Of a DNA stretch of 64,000 nt, positions 32,712-42,284 are shown in pieces. This DNA is from an uncultured Stenotrophomonas sp. Its GTDB lineage: Bacteria > Pseudomonadota > Gammaproteobacteria > Xanthomonadales > Xanthomonadaceae. The stretch lies in NCBI GenBank assembly GCA_913775725.1, contig CAJYNG010000018.1:186001-250000 (forward strand), in the 5' to 3' direction. The notes beneath the pieces are model-generated. The model was given only the letters and a program-made list of their open reading frames with translations. It did not search any database and was not told the origin of the DNA. How positions within the stretch are numbered: position 1 is the first letter of the stretch; the number at the start of each line of letters is the position of its first letter. The position numbers and the translations under genes were made by a program.

Positions 32712-33644
32712 TCAGGAGGCCATCTTGGCGATGAAGCCGACCGCGAATACCAGTAGCGCCAGGCCCACCAGCGACAGCAGGCCGGTCAGCACCAGCACCA
32801 GCACGGTGACCGTTCCCAGCTCGCGGCGCTGCAGCTGCGGCTGGTCGGTGTAGGCCCAGCGGTCGACCACCAGGGTGTCGCAGATCATGTCGTGCAGGCC
32901 CTGCTTGCGCTCGGTGAACGCCGCCATCAGGAAGCCGATGCCGAGGGTGAAGCTGCTCAGCAGCATGGCCCAGTAGCGACCAAATGCGCGGGCCTTGGTC
33001 AGGCGCTCGCCATTGCTGCGCACGACCTTGATGCCGACCGCCATCTTGCCCAGCGTGGCACCGCCCTTCGAGGCATGGAACCAGGTGTAGTACGCCATGC
33101 CGATGGCGAAGTTGATCAGCGCGCTGGACAGCTGGGCGACCACTTCGATGGTCGATTCGCCGCTGCCTACCGCGCCCATGCTGGCGCCGAGCACCACGCC
33201 GAGGATGGCGCCGATGATGCTGCCGGGGATGACCAGCACGAAGTAGTCGATCATGTAGGCGGCCACGCGCTTCCAGAAGCCCGCGTAGACCACTTCGCCA
33301 CCCATCACCGGCTGGGCATGGCCAGCGGCACCGGCCGCTGCCGGGGCGCTGTAGGGCGAGCTGCTGAGCGCGCCGGTGCCCGGCAGGGGGGCACTGCCGT
33401 TGTCGATGGCGGCATAGTCGCCACGCAGGTCGAAGCCGCCGCTGCTGGTGGCCGTGCTGGCGTCAGCCAGCGTCTGCAGTCCGAGTTCGTCGACCACCTG
33501 GCGCAGCGCAGCCCACTGCGCCATGCCTTCGCGCCAGACCAGGGTGTCCAGGTTCAGTTGGCCGCGCTGGAAGCGCTGGCGGATCTCCTGGACCGGCAGC
33601 GGGCCCTGGCGTTGCTGTCCTTCGGCGTAGTACCACTCAGTCAT
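32712..33644 (-). CDS. RDD-family membrane protein with N-terminal GYF_2 (DUF4339) domain
   Basis: 310 residues. Residues 1-50 are a GYF_2 domain: EWYYAEGQQRQGPLPVQEIR, FQRGQLNLDTLVWREGMAQW (W-Y...G-P...L...G-x-I/L-x-x-x-T-x-V-W pattern). After a Ser/Ala-rich linker, the RDD domain starts YAGFWKRVAAYMIDYFVLVI (Arg, Asp, Asp positions) and has four membrane segments, with GKMAVGIKVVRSNGERLTKA between. A further C-terminal membrane hairpin (VTVLVLVLTGLLSLVGLALL) closes the protein. RDD proteins are suspected transporters. The gene pairs with the next GYF gene upstream on the same strand (GYF-pilin fusion), 49 bases away. Confidence 0.87.
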   Translation of the reverse strand: MTEWYYAEGQQRQGPLPVQEIRQRFQRGQLNLDTLVWREGMAQWAALRQVVDELGLQTLADASTATSSGGFDLRGDYAAIDNGSAPLPGTGALSSSPYSAPAAAGAAGHAQPVMGGEVVYAGFWKRVAAYMIDYFVLVIPGSIIGAILGVVLGASMGAVGSGESTIEVVAQLSSALINFAIGMAYYTWFHASKGGATLGKMAVGIKVVRSNGERLTKARAFGRYWAMLLSSFTLGIGFLMAAFTERKQGLHDMICDTLVVDRWAYTDQPQLQRRELGTVTVLVLVLTGLLSLVGLALLVFAVGFIAKMAS

Positions 33645-33693
33645 TGCATGTTCCCTGTTGGATCGTCCTTGGAGGTGCCGGTGCGCGCGCGGT

Positions 33694-34452
33694 TCAGCCG
33701 CGGCACGACGGCGGCAGGTACTTGTCGTCGCTTTCGCCGCTGCATTCCCAGCGGCCGCTGTCGCGATCGTATTCCAGCCACAGCAGGTCGCCATCGGGTT
33801 TCTTGCCGGGTACGGCCAGGGTGGCCTCGATGCCGCAGTGGCCGTTGTTGAAGCGGCCGATGTTCACCGCCGACAGGCCGGCCTGGGTGAAGTCGCCCGG
33901 GGCCGGGAAGCCGGCGTCGTTGGCACCGGGGCAACGGCCTTCGTCATCGGCGAAGTGCTGCACCTGGTCCTTCAACGGCTGCAGTGCGGTCACTGCGCCG
34001 GCGACCTTGGCGCGTACGGTGTAGTCGTTGTAGGCAGGCAACGCGATGGCGGCCAGGATGGCCACGATCGGTACCAGCACCAACAGCAGGCCGCCGCCGA
34101 TGATGGCGGTCAGGGCACAGCCGGACAGCTTCTTCTTCGGGGCCGGCAGGGCGGTGGCCGATGCACTGGTGGTGTAGGGCGTGGATGGCGGCAGTACCGG
34201 CGGTTGCGGCGGAGGCGGTGCCACCGGTTCCGGTTCGGGCTCGGGTTCCACGGGGGCGGCGGCAGCGTCCAGCGCCGGCACGATCAGGCCGAGTTCGTCG
34301 ACCACGGTGCGCAACGGCTGCCATTGCGGCAGGCCGTCGCGCCAGACCAGGGTGTCCAGGGAGATCTGGTTGTTGCGGAACAACTCGACCAACTGTTCCG
34401 CCGGCAGCGGACCCTGCTGCCGGTTGCCTTCTGCATGGAACCACTCGCTCAC
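33694..34452 (-). CDS. GYF_2-domain protein fused to a type IV pilin-like region
   Basis: 252 residues. Residues 1-55 are a GYF_2 domain (EWFHAEGNRQQGPLPAEQLV, ISLDTLVWRDGLPQW), closely similar to that of the following RDD gene. A Pro/Glu linker (EPEPEPEPVAPPPPQPP) leads to KKKLSGCALTAIIGGGLLLV and then LAAIALPAYNDYTVRAKVAG, matching the N-terminal helix end of type IV pilins (AIALPAYxDYTxRA), followed by a pilin-like beta domain with paired Cys (CPGANDAG, HCGIEAT, WECSGES, PPSC). The usual prepilin cleavage motif G-F-T-L-x-E is missing. Predicted topology: cytoplasmic GYF, periplasmic pilin-like head. Confidence 0.85.
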   Translation of the reverse strand: MSEWFHAEGNRQQGPLPAEQLVELFRNNQISLDTLVWRDGLPQWQPLRTVVDELGLIVPALDAAAAPVEPEPEPEPVAPPPPQPPVLPPSTPYTTSASATALPAPKKKLSGCALTAIIGGGLLLVLVPIVAILAAIALPAYNDYTVRAKVAGAVTALQPLKDQVQHFADDEGRCPGANDAGFPAPGDFTQAGLSAVNIGRFNNGHCGIEATLAVPGKKPDGDLLWLEYDRDSGRWECSGESDDKYLPPSCRG

Positions 34453-34491
34453 GGGGACGCTCCTGAATGCGCTATGCCCCCAAGTGTACGG

Positions 34492-34965
34492 TCAGTGCAG
34501 GGGTTCTGGCTCGTCCATGAACATCTGCGTCTCCATCCAGGCATACGCCGCCTCGGAGCCGGGCTGGTTGAACAGCACCATCAGGACGACCCACTTCAGG
34601 TCGTCCAGGTCCAGTTCGTCCTGGTCCAGGGCCATCGCCCGGTCCAGCACCAGCTCACGCTGGTCAGCGTCGAGGATGCCGTGCTGTTCCAGGTACAGCA
34701 GGAAACCGCGGCATTCCACGTCCAGCTTGTCCAGCTCGGGGCCGTGGTAGACGCGCACGGGGCCATCTACCCGCGCCTGGGCCACGCTCGGCCGCTGAGC
34801 GGCCAGGGCATCGAGCCAGTCGAATGCCTTGTTGATCTCGGTTGGGCTGAAACCGGCCTGGATCAGGCCGTTCTGGAGCGAATCGCGGTCACGGATCAGG
34901 TCCGCATCTTCGCTGAAATAGTGTTCAAACAGGTACAGCAGTACATCCAGGATGCTCTCTTTCAT
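34492..34965 (-). CDS. smg: Smg family protein (DUF494)
   Basis: 157 residues, full family length. It begins [19 protein letters not shown] and contains [40 protein letters not shown] and [20 protein letters not shown], all typical of Smg. Smg is almost always found between dprA and topA, as here; its function is unknown, with a proposed role linked to DNA processing or translation. It starts 43 bases downstream of dprA on the same strand, in an operon-like arrangement. Confidence 0.95.
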   Translation of the reverse strand: MKESILDVLLYLFEHYFSEDADLIRDRDSLQNGLIQAGFSPTEINKAFDWLDALAAQRPSVAQARVDGPVRVYHGPELDKLDVECRGFLLYLEQHGILDADQRELVLDRAMALDQDELDLDDLKWVVLMVLFNQPGSEAAYAWMETQMFMDEPEPLH

Positions 34966-35008
34966 TGCCCCTCGGCCTGCGTCGCGCGACGCTGTGGAGG
35001 TGAAGAAA

Positions 35009-36136
35009 CTAGGGAGTTCGACAGTAGCGGCCGTGTACGCACACCACGATTCCCGCCAGTTCCATGGCCAGCAGCATGGAGGACACCTGGGGCGCCGTCA
35101 ATCCACAGCGCGTGATCAGTGAATCCATACCGCTTGGGTTGTGGTCCAGGGCCCGCCACAAGCACTGGTAGTCAGGGTCGTCGGCCCAGCGCGCCGGCAG
35201 GAGTACCGGCGGTGCCTGTTCAGTGGGGGTGGCCAACCGTGATTGCAAGCCCGGCAGCTGCTGGCGAAGGGCGGGGGCCAGCAGTTCAAGGACCTCCTCC
35301 GGGTGCTCGACCAGTGCAGCGCCCTCACGGATCAGCCGATGGCAGCCCGCCGCGCGTGGATTGAGCACCGAGCCGGGCAGGGCGCAGACCTCGCGGCCGG
35401 CCTCGGCAGCCAGGCGTGCGGTGATCAGGGCCCCCGAGCGCTGGGCGGCCTCGACCACCACCGTCGCCAGCGCCAGCCCGGCCACCAGCCGGTTGCGGGC
35501 GGGAAAGTGGCCGGGGCGTGCCGGCGTTCCTGGCAGGTACTCGCTGAGCACCGCGCCTTCGGTGGCGATCCGGGCCTGCAGCCGGGCGTGGTTGTCCGGG
35601 TAGGCGCGGTCCGGGCCGGTGCCGATGACCGCCACGGTGCAGCCGCCGGCGTCCAGCGTGGCCTGGTGGGCGGCCGCGTCGATGCCCGCCGCCAGGCCGC
35701 TGGTCACCGCCAGCCCGGCTTCGACGAAGCAGCCGGCAAACCGGGCTGCCAACGCGCGTCCGCCCGGTGTCGGCGAGCGGCTGCCGACCAGCGCCACCGA
35801 CGGGCGCCAGGCCAGGCTGGGGTCGCCGGCGATGAACAGCGCCAGGGGTGGGTTCGGGACATCCAGCAGGGGCGGGGGGAATGCTGGATCGGTGAAGGCC
35901 AGCAGGTGCCGGTTGTCGTCTTCCAGCCAGCGCCGTGCGACGGCCCAGGCCCGGGCGTCCGGGCGTTCCAGTGCGCCGCACTGCTCTGGCGTGCAGCCGT
36001 GCGCGCGCCAGTTCGCGGCGCCCTGCGCGATCGCGATTTCCGCGCTGCCCGCGGCCTGCAGCAGGGCCCGTCGGGGCGCCAGCGCACCGCCTGCCATCAA
36101 CAGGCGCAGCAGCGCCTCGTCAGCTTGGTTGGTCAT
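35009..36136 (-). CDS. dprA: DNA-processing protein DprA (Smf)
   Basis: 375 residues. DprA protects incoming single-stranded DNA and loads RecA during natural transformation. A SAM-like N-terminal region (to ~90) leads into the Rossmann-like domain: [80 protein letters not shown] and [20 protein letters not shown]. The C-terminal winged helix ([20 protein letters not shown]) is the DprA_WH domain. ATG 36136 has a GGGG ribosome site; an upstream in-frame extension to 36235 runs through a terminator-like palindrome and is unlikely. Next gene downstream is smg. Confidence 0.95.
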   Translation of the reverse strand: MTNQADEALLRLLMAGGALAPRRALLQAAGSAEIAIAQGAANWRAHGCTPEQCGALERPDARAWAVARRWLEDDNRHLLAFTDPAFPPPLLDVPNPPLALFIAGDPSLAWRPSVALVGSRSPTPGGRALAARFAGCFVEAGLAVTSGLAAGIDAAAHQATLDAGGCTVAVIGTGPDRAYPDNHARLQARIATEGAVLSEYLPGTPARPGHFPARNRLVAGLALATVVVEAAQRSGALITARLAAEAGREVCALPGSVLNPRAAGCHRLIREGAALVEHPEEVLELLAPALRQQLPGLQSRLATPTEQAPPVLLPARWADDPDYQCLWRALDHNPSGMDSLITRCGLTAPQVSSMLLAMELAGIVVCVHGRYCRTP

Positions 36137-36162
36137 CCCCCCACTATCGAGCGCATACAACA

Positions 36163-36182
36163 AAGGCGCCCTAGGGCGCCTT
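36163..36182. terminator. Palindrome between the LysM gene and dprA
   Basis: A perfect 20-base palindrome AAGGCGCC-CTAG-GGCGCCTT. It folds as an 8-bp stem with a 4-base loop. It probably ends the upstream LysM transcript, though its T-run is short. Confidence 0.55.
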
Positions 36183-36215
36183 CGCATGTGGCTGTCAGAC
36201 TTTGCCGGAGATGCC

Positions 36216-36234
36216 TGCCGGCCAGCGGCCGGCA
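36216..36234. repeat. REP-type palindrome (TGCCGGCC class, tailless)
   Basis: TGCCGGCCAGCGGCCGGCA is the inverse of the repeats at 3884 and 17878, but without the CTAC end (it continues CGAC). Confidence 0.65.
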
Positions 36235-36266
36235 CGACCTGCGGTGGCCGGGCAGCCCGGCAATGG

Positions 36267-37400
36267 TTACTTCGCGTCTGGATGCAGCGCGTTGTAACCC
36301 ACGCGCACCGGCTTCACGCCCTGCATCACCAGCGCGTAGCTGACGTTGTCGAAGGTGCGGAACACCATCGCGTGCGCGGCGTACTCATCCGGCAATACCA
36401 CCCGGCCGACGCTGCCGCTGAGGGCATCGTCCGCGCGCGACGAGGTCGGGTACTTCATGCGGTCCGCCACATGGCGGCCCGGGCGCCACAGCGAGAACAC
36501 GGTGCCATTGTCCACGCCCTGGGTGCGCCCCGCCGAGATCGCGATCACGTCGCGCGGGCCACCGGCAGTGAACATGTCGGTCACCGCCAGCACGCGCACG
36601 TCGACGCCCTCGATGCTGGCCGCCGGTACATGCGGCACGAACTGCAGGTCGTACGGCTTGGCTTCGACCGGCACCAGACGGTCGCCGGCACGCACTTCAC
36701 GGCCGCCCACGTCCTTGTCCAGCGCCAGGGTGGAGGCGTCGACCTTGCCACCAGCGACCCGGGTGATGGTGCCGGTGGCGACCTGGGCCAGCTCGTAGCC
36801 GAGCACGCCACGGCGCGCGTTGGGTGCGTTGTAGGCTTTCCAGAGGTTGCCACTGCCCGGCGTGACATCGCCGTTGGCAGTCAGGTCTTCGGCCGGCTTG
36901 GGCTGGGCATAGCGCACGGTCGGGCGCACCACGGCCCAGCGCTGGCCCAGCTGGGCATCGGCCAGGCGCACATAGGCGGTGTTGCCGCCGGTAACGCGCA
37001 GGCGTTCCTCTTCCAGGCCGACAACGGCGGGCAGCTGCTCGATGCTGTCGACCACGCTCAGCTGCTTCAGGAACGGCTCGACCTGGGCCAGCGGAATGGC
37101 GTCGATCGGGGCCTCCTGGCGCGGGCCGGGCTGGGCCGCCACGGTGACCCGGTCCAGATAGGCCAGGCTGAGCACGTCACCGGGATAGATCAGGTGCGGA
37201 TTGGCGATCTGCGGATTGGCCTGCCAGATTTCCGGCCACAGCCACGGCTTCTGCAGGAAACGTGCGGCGATATCCCACAACGTATCCCCTTTTCGGACCA
37301 CATAGGTGTCCGGGTGCCCGCCATTCACTTCCACGGCGGTAGCATAGGCAGCCACGATCAGCATCGCCGCGGCGACGACCGTACGAAAACGAAGCAACAT
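36267..37400 (-). CDS. Secreted LysM peptidoglycan-binding protein
   Basis: 377 residues. Signal peptide (LLRFRTVVAAAMLIVAAYAT, then AVEVNGG). One LysM domain lies at ~30-80 (TYVVRKGDTLWDIAARFLQK, WLWPEIWQANPQIANPHLIY, PGDVLSLAY), followed by a ~290-residue C-terminal region found in LysM proteins located next to dprA in many Gammaproteobacteria. That region has FLKQLSVVDSIEQLPAVVGL and VRVLAVTDMFTAGGPRDVIA. Its role is unknown; a cell-wall role is inferred from LysM. It is divergent from def; a TATAGT at about 37437-37442 on the minus strand is a plausible -10 box. Confidence 0.9.
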   Translation of the reverse strand: MLLRFRTVVAAAMLIVAAYATAVEVNGGHPDTYVVRKGDTLWDIAARFLQKPWLWPEIWQANPQIANPHLIYPGDVLSLAYLDRVTVAAQPGPRQEAPIDAIPLAQVEPFLKQLSVVDSIEQLPAVVGLEEERLRVTGGNTAYVRLADAQLGQRWAVVRPTVRYAQPKPAEDLTANGDVTPGSGNLWKAYNAPNARRGVLGYELAQVATGTITRVAGGKVDASTLALDKDVGGREVRAGDRLVPVEAKPYDLQFVPHVPAASIEGVDVRVLAVTDMFTAGGPRDVIAISAGRTQGVDNGTVFSLWRPGRHVADRMKYPTSSRADDALSGSVGRVVLPDEYAAHAMVFRTFDNVSYALVMQGVKPVRVGYNALHPDAK

Positions 37401-37526
37401 AGGTGTGAAGCCCTGATTCCCCAACAGGTCCGCGCACTATAGTCCAGAAACCGGGGCGCAAGGCAAGCGTTGGAGCTAGAATCTGCGACGTATGCCGGCG
37501 TGCCGGCCCCCTATCCGGAAACAGCC

Positions 37527-38039
37527 ATGGCCCTTCTCCCCATTCTCGAGTTCCCCGATCCGCGCCTGCGTACCAAGGCTGCGTTGATCGAAGCTGCCGA
37601 AGTCACCACGCCGGCCTTCCAGGAACTGATCGACAACATGTTCCTGACCATGTATGACGCCCCGGGCATCGGCCTGGCCGCCACCCAGGTGGACGTGCAC
37701 AAGCGCTTCATGGTCATCGACGTCAGCGAAGAAAAGAATGAACCGCATGTGTTCATCAACCCGGAAATCGTCGCCAAGGACGGGGGCCGGGTGTACCAGG
37801 AAGGCTGCCTGTCGGTTCCGGGCATCTTCGCCGACGTGACCCGTGCCGATACCATCACCGTGAAGTACCTGGACCGCAATGGCCAGGAACAGCAGCTGGA
37901 AGCCGGCGAAGTGCTGGCCACCTGCATCCAGCACGAGATGGATCACCTGGATGGCAAGCTGTTCATCGACTATCTGTCGCCGCTCAAGCGCGAGATGGTG
38001 CGCAAGAAGCTGGCCAAGCAGCGCAAGCACGTGGCGTGA
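37527..38039 (+). CDS. def: Peptide deformylase
   Basis: 170 residues. It removes the N-formyl group from nascent proteins using a metal site. Motif 1 is [14 protein letters not shown], motif 2 is [13 protein letters not shown] (metal-binding Cys), and motif 3 is [17 protein letters not shown] (two metal-binding His and catalytic Glu). Start 37527 gives the standard N-terminus [17 protein letters not shown]. It is divergent from the LysM gene and followed by fmt and rsmB; however, a strong terminator-like hairpin lies between def and fmt. Confidence 0.96.
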   Translation: MALLPILEFPDPRLRTKAALIEAAEVTTPAFQELIDNMFLTMYDAPGIGLAATQVDVHKRFMVIDVSEEKNEPHVFINPEIVAKDGGRVYQEGCLSVPGIFADVTRADTITVKYLDRNGQEQQLEAGEVLATCIQHEMDHLDGKLFIDYLSPLKREMVRKKLAKQRKHVA

Positions 38040-38097
38040 TCGCCAATCCGGGCCGCCCTTCGGGTGGCCCGCGCCTGCGCGGCACGCGCGGGCTGTA

Positions 38098-38126
38098 CGG
38101 CGCCGGCCGACGGCGCCGTTTTCTTT
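38098..38126 (+). terminator. Rho-independent terminator or attenuator between def and fmt
   Basis: The stem CGGCGCCG (38098-38105) and CGGCGCCG (38111-38118), loop GCCGA, is followed by TTTTCTTT (38119-38126). A weaker hairpin GGGCCGCCC/GGGTGGCCC (38050-38070) lies upstream. The def-fmt gap (120 bases) is longer than usual for this operon. Confidence 0.75.
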
Positions 38127-38159
38127 CCTGCACGAATCCATCCTGCAAGTGGGGTAGCC

Positions 38160-39083
38160 ATGAGGATTGTCTTTGCCGGTACGCCGGAATTCGCGGTGTC
38201 ATCGCTGCGCGCGGCTGCGCGCCATCATGAGGTCGTGGCCGTCTACACCCAGCCCGATCGTCCGGCCGGGCGTGGCCGTGGCCTGGCGCCGTCGCCGGTC
38301 AAACTGGAAGCCGTGGCCCGTGGCATTCCGGTCTACCAGCCCGAGACGTTGAAGGACGAGGCCGCCCAGCAGCAGCTGCGCGATCTGCAGCCGGACCTGA
38401 TGGTGGTGGTGGCCTACGGCCTGATCCTGCCCAAGGCGGTGCTGGCCATTCCGACCCACGGCTGCTGGAACGTGCATGCCTCGCTGCTGCCGCGTTGGCG
38501 CGGTGCCGCGCCGATCCAGCGTGCGATCCAGGCCGGCGATGCGAAGACCGGCGTCTGCCTGATGCAGATGGAGGCCGGCCTGGATACCGGCCCGGTGCTG
38601 CTGCACCAGGAGCTGCCGATCGCTGCCACCGATACCGGTGGCCAGCTGCATGACAAGCTGGCCGAACTGGGCGCGCAGGTGCTGTCCGATGGTCTGGGCC
38701 TGCTGCGTGCCGGCATCAAGCCGATCGCGCGGCCGCAGCCGGAACAGGGCGTGACCTACGCGCACAAGCTGGACAAGGCCGAAGCGAAGCTGGACTGGGC
38801 GCAGGACGCGGGCGCGCTGGCGCGCACCGTGCGCGCCTTCAATCCGTGGCCGATCGCCGAGGCGACGCTGGCAGGCGAACGCGTGCGCATCCATGGCGCA
38901 GTGGCGCTGGAGGCGGACCACGGTCAGGCACCGGGTACGGTGCTGGCCGCCAGCCGCGATGGCATCGACATCGCCTGTGGCCAGGGTGCATTACGCCTGC
39001 GCGTGCTGCAGCGGGAAGGCGGCAAGGCGATCACCGCCGCCGACTACCTCAACGCCCGCCGCGACCTGCGCGTGGGAGCGTAA
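38160..39083 (+). CDS. fmt: Methionyl-tRNA formyltransferase
   Basis: 307 residues. It transfers a formyl group from 10-formyl-tetrahydrofolate to initiator Met-tRNA. The N-terminal Rossmann domain starts [19 protein letters not shown], with [20 protein letters not shown] and the family signature [20 protein letters not shown] (catalytic Asn, His; SLLP). [20 protein letters not shown] follows; the C-terminal beta-barrel tRNA-binding domain spans ~205-307. ATG 38160 begins the standard N-terminus. rsmB starts 3 bases after the stop, so fmt and rsmB are co-transcribed; def lies upstream across a terminator. Confidence 0.96.
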   Translation: MRIVFAGTPEFAVSSLRAAARHHEVVAVYTQPDRPAGRGRGLAPSPVKLEAVARGIPVYQPETLKDEAAQQQLRDLQPDLMVVVAYGLILPKAVLAIPTHGCWNVHASLLPRWRGAAPIQRAIQAGDAKTGVCLMQMEAGLDTGPVLLHQELPIAATDTGGQLHDKLAELGAQVLSDGLGLLRAGIKPIARPQPEQGVTYAHKLDKAEAKLDWAQDAGALARTVRAFNPWPIAEATLAGERVRIHGAVALEADHGQAPGTVLAASRDGIDIACGQGALRLRVLQREGGKAITAADYLNARRDLRVGA

Positions 39084-39086
39084 GCG

Positions 39087-40418
39087 GTGTCGAAGCAGAA
39101 CGATTTCTCCGTCGCCAAGGCGGCACCGGGCGCAGCCACGCGCATGCTGGCCGCACGTGTACTGGCACAGGTGTTCACCCGTGGCCGTTCGTTGAAGGCT
39201 GAACTGGCCTGGGCGCTGCCGAAGCTGGCCGACAGCCGCGACCGCGCGCTGCTGGAAGCCCTGTGTTTTGCTGTCCTGCGCCGTCGCAGCACCTATGACG
39301 CCGCACTGCAATCGTGGATGCAGAAGCCGTTGTCGGCGCGTGACGCCGATCTGCGCACGCTGCTGATGGTCGGCTTCGCGCAGCTGGACGTGCTGGAGCT
39401 GCCGGCGCACGCGGCGCTGTCGGCCACGGTCGATGCGGCGCGCGCGCTGGGTCGCGAACGCCAGGCAGGCCTGGTCAACGCGATCCTGCGCCGTGCGCAG
39501 CGCGAAGGTTTCCCTGAGCAGCCCGCACGCGATGCCTTCCCGGATTGGCTGGCCGATGCGATTGAGCGCGATTGGCCGGCGCAGGCCGAGGCGATCTTCA
39601 ACGCCAGCCTTCAGCCGGCACCGTTGTGGCTGCGCGCGAACCGCCAGCACGGTGGCCGCGACAAGGCGCTGGCCGCGCTGGCCGAGGCGGGCATTGCCGC
39701 CGAAGCCAGTGCGCTCTGCGCCGATGCGTTGCGCCTGGCGGCTCCCGTTGCCGTGAACCTGCTGCCCGGTTTTGCCGACGGTGCGCTGTCGGTGCAGGAC
39801 CTGTCGGCGCAATGCGCGGCCGATGCGCTGGCACCGGCGGCCGGTGCACGCGTGCTGGATGCCTGTGCGGCACCTGGCGGCAAGTCGGCGCACCTGCTTG
39901 AGCGTGACCCCAGCCTGCGTTTGCTGGCGCTGGATATCGACGCGCGACGGCTGGCCCGTGCACGCGACACCTACACCCGTACCGGGGTGGGCGAGCATGC
40001 ACAGACGCTGGCCGCCGATGCCAGTGACCCCGGTTCGTGGTGGGATGGCGTGCCGTTCGACGCGATCCTGCTGGATGCACCGTGTTCAGCCACCGGTGTG
40101 ATCCGTCGTCAGCCGGATGTGATGTTCCACCGCCGTGCCGAAGACGTCGATGCGCTGGTCGGTGTGCAGGCGCGCCTGCTGGAAGCCTGCTGGTCGATGC
40201 TGCGCCCGGGCGGCGTGCTGCTGTATGCGACCTGCTCGATCCTGCGTGCCGAGAACATCGATCAGGTACGCGCGTTCCTGAAGTGGCATCCGGACGCCGT
40301 GGCGCAGCCGTTGGGCGACGCATTCGGCGTGGATTGCGAAGGTGTGGCACGTCAGCGACTGCCGGGTGACAACGATGCTGACGGCTTCTTCTATGCGCGT
40401 CTGATAAAAGCAGCCTGA
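39087..40418 (+). CDS. rsmB: 16S rRNA (cytosine-967-C5)-methyltransferase
   Basis: 443 residues. It methylates C967 of 16S rRNA with S-adenosylmethionine. The N-terminal NusB-like domain (~20-150) starts [20 protein letters not shown]. The methyltransferase domain has [20 protein letters not shown] (SAM motif I), [36 protein letters not shown] (motif IV with Cys) and [17 protein letters not shown] (motif VI catalytic Cys). It begins with GTG at 39087, 3 bases after fmt, consistent with tight co-expression. The end [13 protein letters not shown] is typical of the family. Confidence 0.95.
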   Translation: MSKQNDFSVAKAAPGAATRMLAARVLAQVFTRGRSLKAELAWALPKLADSRDRALLEALCFAVLRRRSTYDAALQSWMQKPLSARDADLRTLLMVGFAQLDVLELPAHAALSATVDAARALGRERQAGLVNAILRRAQREGFPEQPARDAFPDWLADAIERDWPAQAEAIFNASLQPAPLWLRANRQHGGRDKALAALAEAGIAAEASALCADALRLAAPVAVNLLPGFADGALSVQDLSAQCAADALAPAAGARVLDACAAPGGKSAHLLERDPSLRLLALDIDARRLARARDTYTRTGVGEHAQTLAADASDPGSWWDGVPFDAILLDAPCSATGVIRRQPDVMFHRRAEDVDALVGVQARLLEACWSMLRPGGVLLYATCSILRAENIDQVRAFLKWHPDAVAQPLGDAFGVDCEGVARQRLPGDNDADGFFYARLIKAA

Positions 40419-40441
40419 CCCCCGCTGCCGTTTCGAGTCCC

Positions 40442-42163
40442 ATGCTGAAAACCCACGCGTCGCGCCAGACGTGGTTGTTCGTGGTGATGGCCCTGCTTCT
40501 GCTGGGGGCCGGTCTGGGCCTCCGTGATCCATGGCCTTCGGACGAACCGCGTTTCGCGCTGGTGGCCAAGCAGATGGTCGACAGCGGTTACTGGTTGTTC
40601 CCGCATCGTGGCACCGAGCTGTATTCGGACAAGCCGCCCATGCTGATGTGGTGGCAGGCCACGCTGTACGGCGTGATCGGCCACTGGCGGGTGGCCTTCC
40701 TGCTGCCGTCGCTGCTGGCGGCCCTGGGCACGCTGTGGTGCGTGGTCGATCTCGGTCGCCGGTTGTGGACGCGGCAGGTGGGGCTGTACGCGGGATGGGC
40801 GCTGCTGTTCGCGTTGCAGTTCACCTTCCAGGCGAAGAAGGCGCAGATCGACCCGCTGCTGGTGCTGTTCATCACGCTGGCCAACTATGGCCTGCTGCGC
40901 CACCTGCTGCTGGGGCCGGCCTGGCGCTGGTGGTGGCTGGGTTGGTTCTTCGCCGGGATCGGGGTGATCACCAAGGGTGTGGGCATGCTGGCCCTGCTGA
41001 TGATCGTGCCGGCGGCCATCGCCTCGGCCCTGCACTGGCCGCGTGTGTCCCTGCATGCGCGTGATGGGCGATTCTGGCTGGCGCCGCTGGCGTTCCTGCT
41101 GGCGGTGTCGTTCTGGCTGGCACCGATGCTGCTGGCTGGACTGGGCACCGGCTCGGACGAGTACCGTGCCTACATCAGCGACATCCTGTTCCGGCAGACG
41201 GCGCGCCGCTATACGCATTCCTGGGATCATCACCAGCCGTGGTGGTACTTCTTCGGCGTGATGCCGTCGATGTGGATCCCGGCGTTCCTGGCGCTGCCGT
41301 GGGCGATTCCTGCATGGCGCAGGCGCCTGCGCCGACGCGACCCACGCTACCTGCTGCCGCTGGCCTGGTGTTTGCTGCTCGTGCTGTTCTTCTCCATTCC
41401 CGATGGCAAGCGCGACGTCTACATCCTGCCGGCGTTGCCGATGTTCTGCCTGGCACTCGCGCCCCTGTTGCCCGGGTTGATGAAGCGACGCGACGTGCAG
41501 GGCCTGCTGTGGGGCTTCACTGCGGTGCTGGCGGCGGCCCTGACCCTTGTCGGGGCGCTTGCGCTGCTGGGTGATCCGCACTTCGAAGTGAACCTCACCC
41601 GTGGTCGTGGGTTGCCGCCTGGCGCGACCGACGCGCTGGCCTGGGCGATTCTGGCGATGGGACTCTGGGGCGGGCTGGGCCTGATGCTGGCAGGACGCTG
41701 TCGCAGCCACCTGGCGTTGGTCTCGACCCTGACCGCGGCCTGGGTGTTGTACGGCCTGGTCGGCTACCCGTTGCTGAATGATTCAAGCTCCGCGCGTGGA
41801 TTGATGCGCGACGTCGGCGCACGCCTCGCGCCGGATGCGGAGCTGGGGCTGGTGGCCTGGAAGGAGCAGAACCTGCTGATGGCCGACAGGCCGGCGGCCA
41901 CGTTTGGATTCGAGAACCGCTGGCATGAGCAGCTGCAGGCGGCCGTGCGCTGGCAGCGGCTGGACCCCGGACGACGTTGGCTGCTGGTGAACGACGATGC
42001 CATGCAGGGCTGCATCGATCGTTCACGGGCGGAGATGGCAGGCATTTCCAACCGGCGGCGCTGGTGGCTGGTTCCTGCCGCGGTCGTAAAGGGCACCTGC
42101 TCGCCCACGGTGGCGGAACTGGAGCGCGAGTACCTGCTGCAGGGGCCACCGGATGAGGACTGA
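40442..42163 (+). CDS. Glycosyltransferase family 39 / ArnT-like membrane protein
   Basis: 573 residues, integral membrane with about 10-12 membrane segments. The N-terminal periplasmic loop has the acidic motif WPSDEPRFALVAKQMVDSGY typical of GT39/ArnT-type lipid-linked sugar transferases, followed by LYSDKPPMLMWWQATLYGVI. Further pieces are AKKAQIDPLLVLFITLAN, FFAGIGVITKGVGMLALLMI and FFSIPDGKRDVYILPALPMF (basic loop then PALP). The C-terminal periplasmic domain is short. Its probable job is transfer of a sugar from a polyprenyl carrier to lipid A, core or protein; the substrate is unknown. It opens the polysaccharide gene group after rsmB. Confidence 0.88.
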   Translation: MLKTHASRQTWLFVVMALLLLGAGLGLRDPWPSDEPRFALVAKQMVDSGYWLFPHRGTELYSDKPPMLMWWQATLYGVIGHWRVAFLLPSLLAALGTLWCVVDLGRRLWTRQVGLYAGWALLFALQFTFQAKKAQIDPLLVLFITLANYGLLRHLLLGPAWRWWWLGWFFAGIGVITKGVGMLALLMIVPAAIASALHWPRVSLHARDGRFWLAPLAFLLAVSFWLAPMLLAGLGTGSDEYRAYISDILFRQTARRYTHSWDHHQPWWYFFGVMPSMWIPAFLALPWAIPAWRRRLRRRDPRYLLPLAWCLLLVLFFSIPDGKRDVYILPALPMFCLALAPLLPGLMKRRDVQGLLWGFTAVLAAALTLVGALALLGDPHFEVNLTRGRGLPPGATDALAWAILAMGLWGGLGLMLAGRCRSHLALVSTLTAAWVLYGLVGYPLLNDSSSARGLMRDVGARLAPDAELGLVAWKEQNLLMADRPAATFGFENRWHEQLQAAVRWQRLDPGRRWLLVNDDAMQGCIDRSRAEMAGISNRRRWWLVPAAVVKGTCSPTVAELEREYLLQGPPDED

Positions 42164-42167
42164 ACGA

Positions 42168-42284
42168 ATGAGCGACGAACATGACGGCTCTGCGACAATC
42201 GAAGGGCCGCTCTGCCCTAGAATGAGCACCGCTCCCGGCACCGTGCCGGTCTCCCGCTACCGACCCGCCGACCGCACCACGTGA
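42168..42284 (+). CDS. Possible 38-codon coupling ORF before the O-antigen ligase-like gene
   Basis: The ORF runs from ATG 42168 to TGA 42282-42284. The TGA overlaps the GTG start of the next gene (GTGA), the pattern of translational coupling. The peptide (SDEHDGSATIEGPLCP, then MSTAPGTVPVSRYRPA) has no recognisable family. It may be chance, since the ligase-like gene lacks any other obvious ribosome site. Confidence 0.3.
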   Translation: MSDEHDGSATIEGPLCPRMSTAPGTVPVSRYRPADRTT

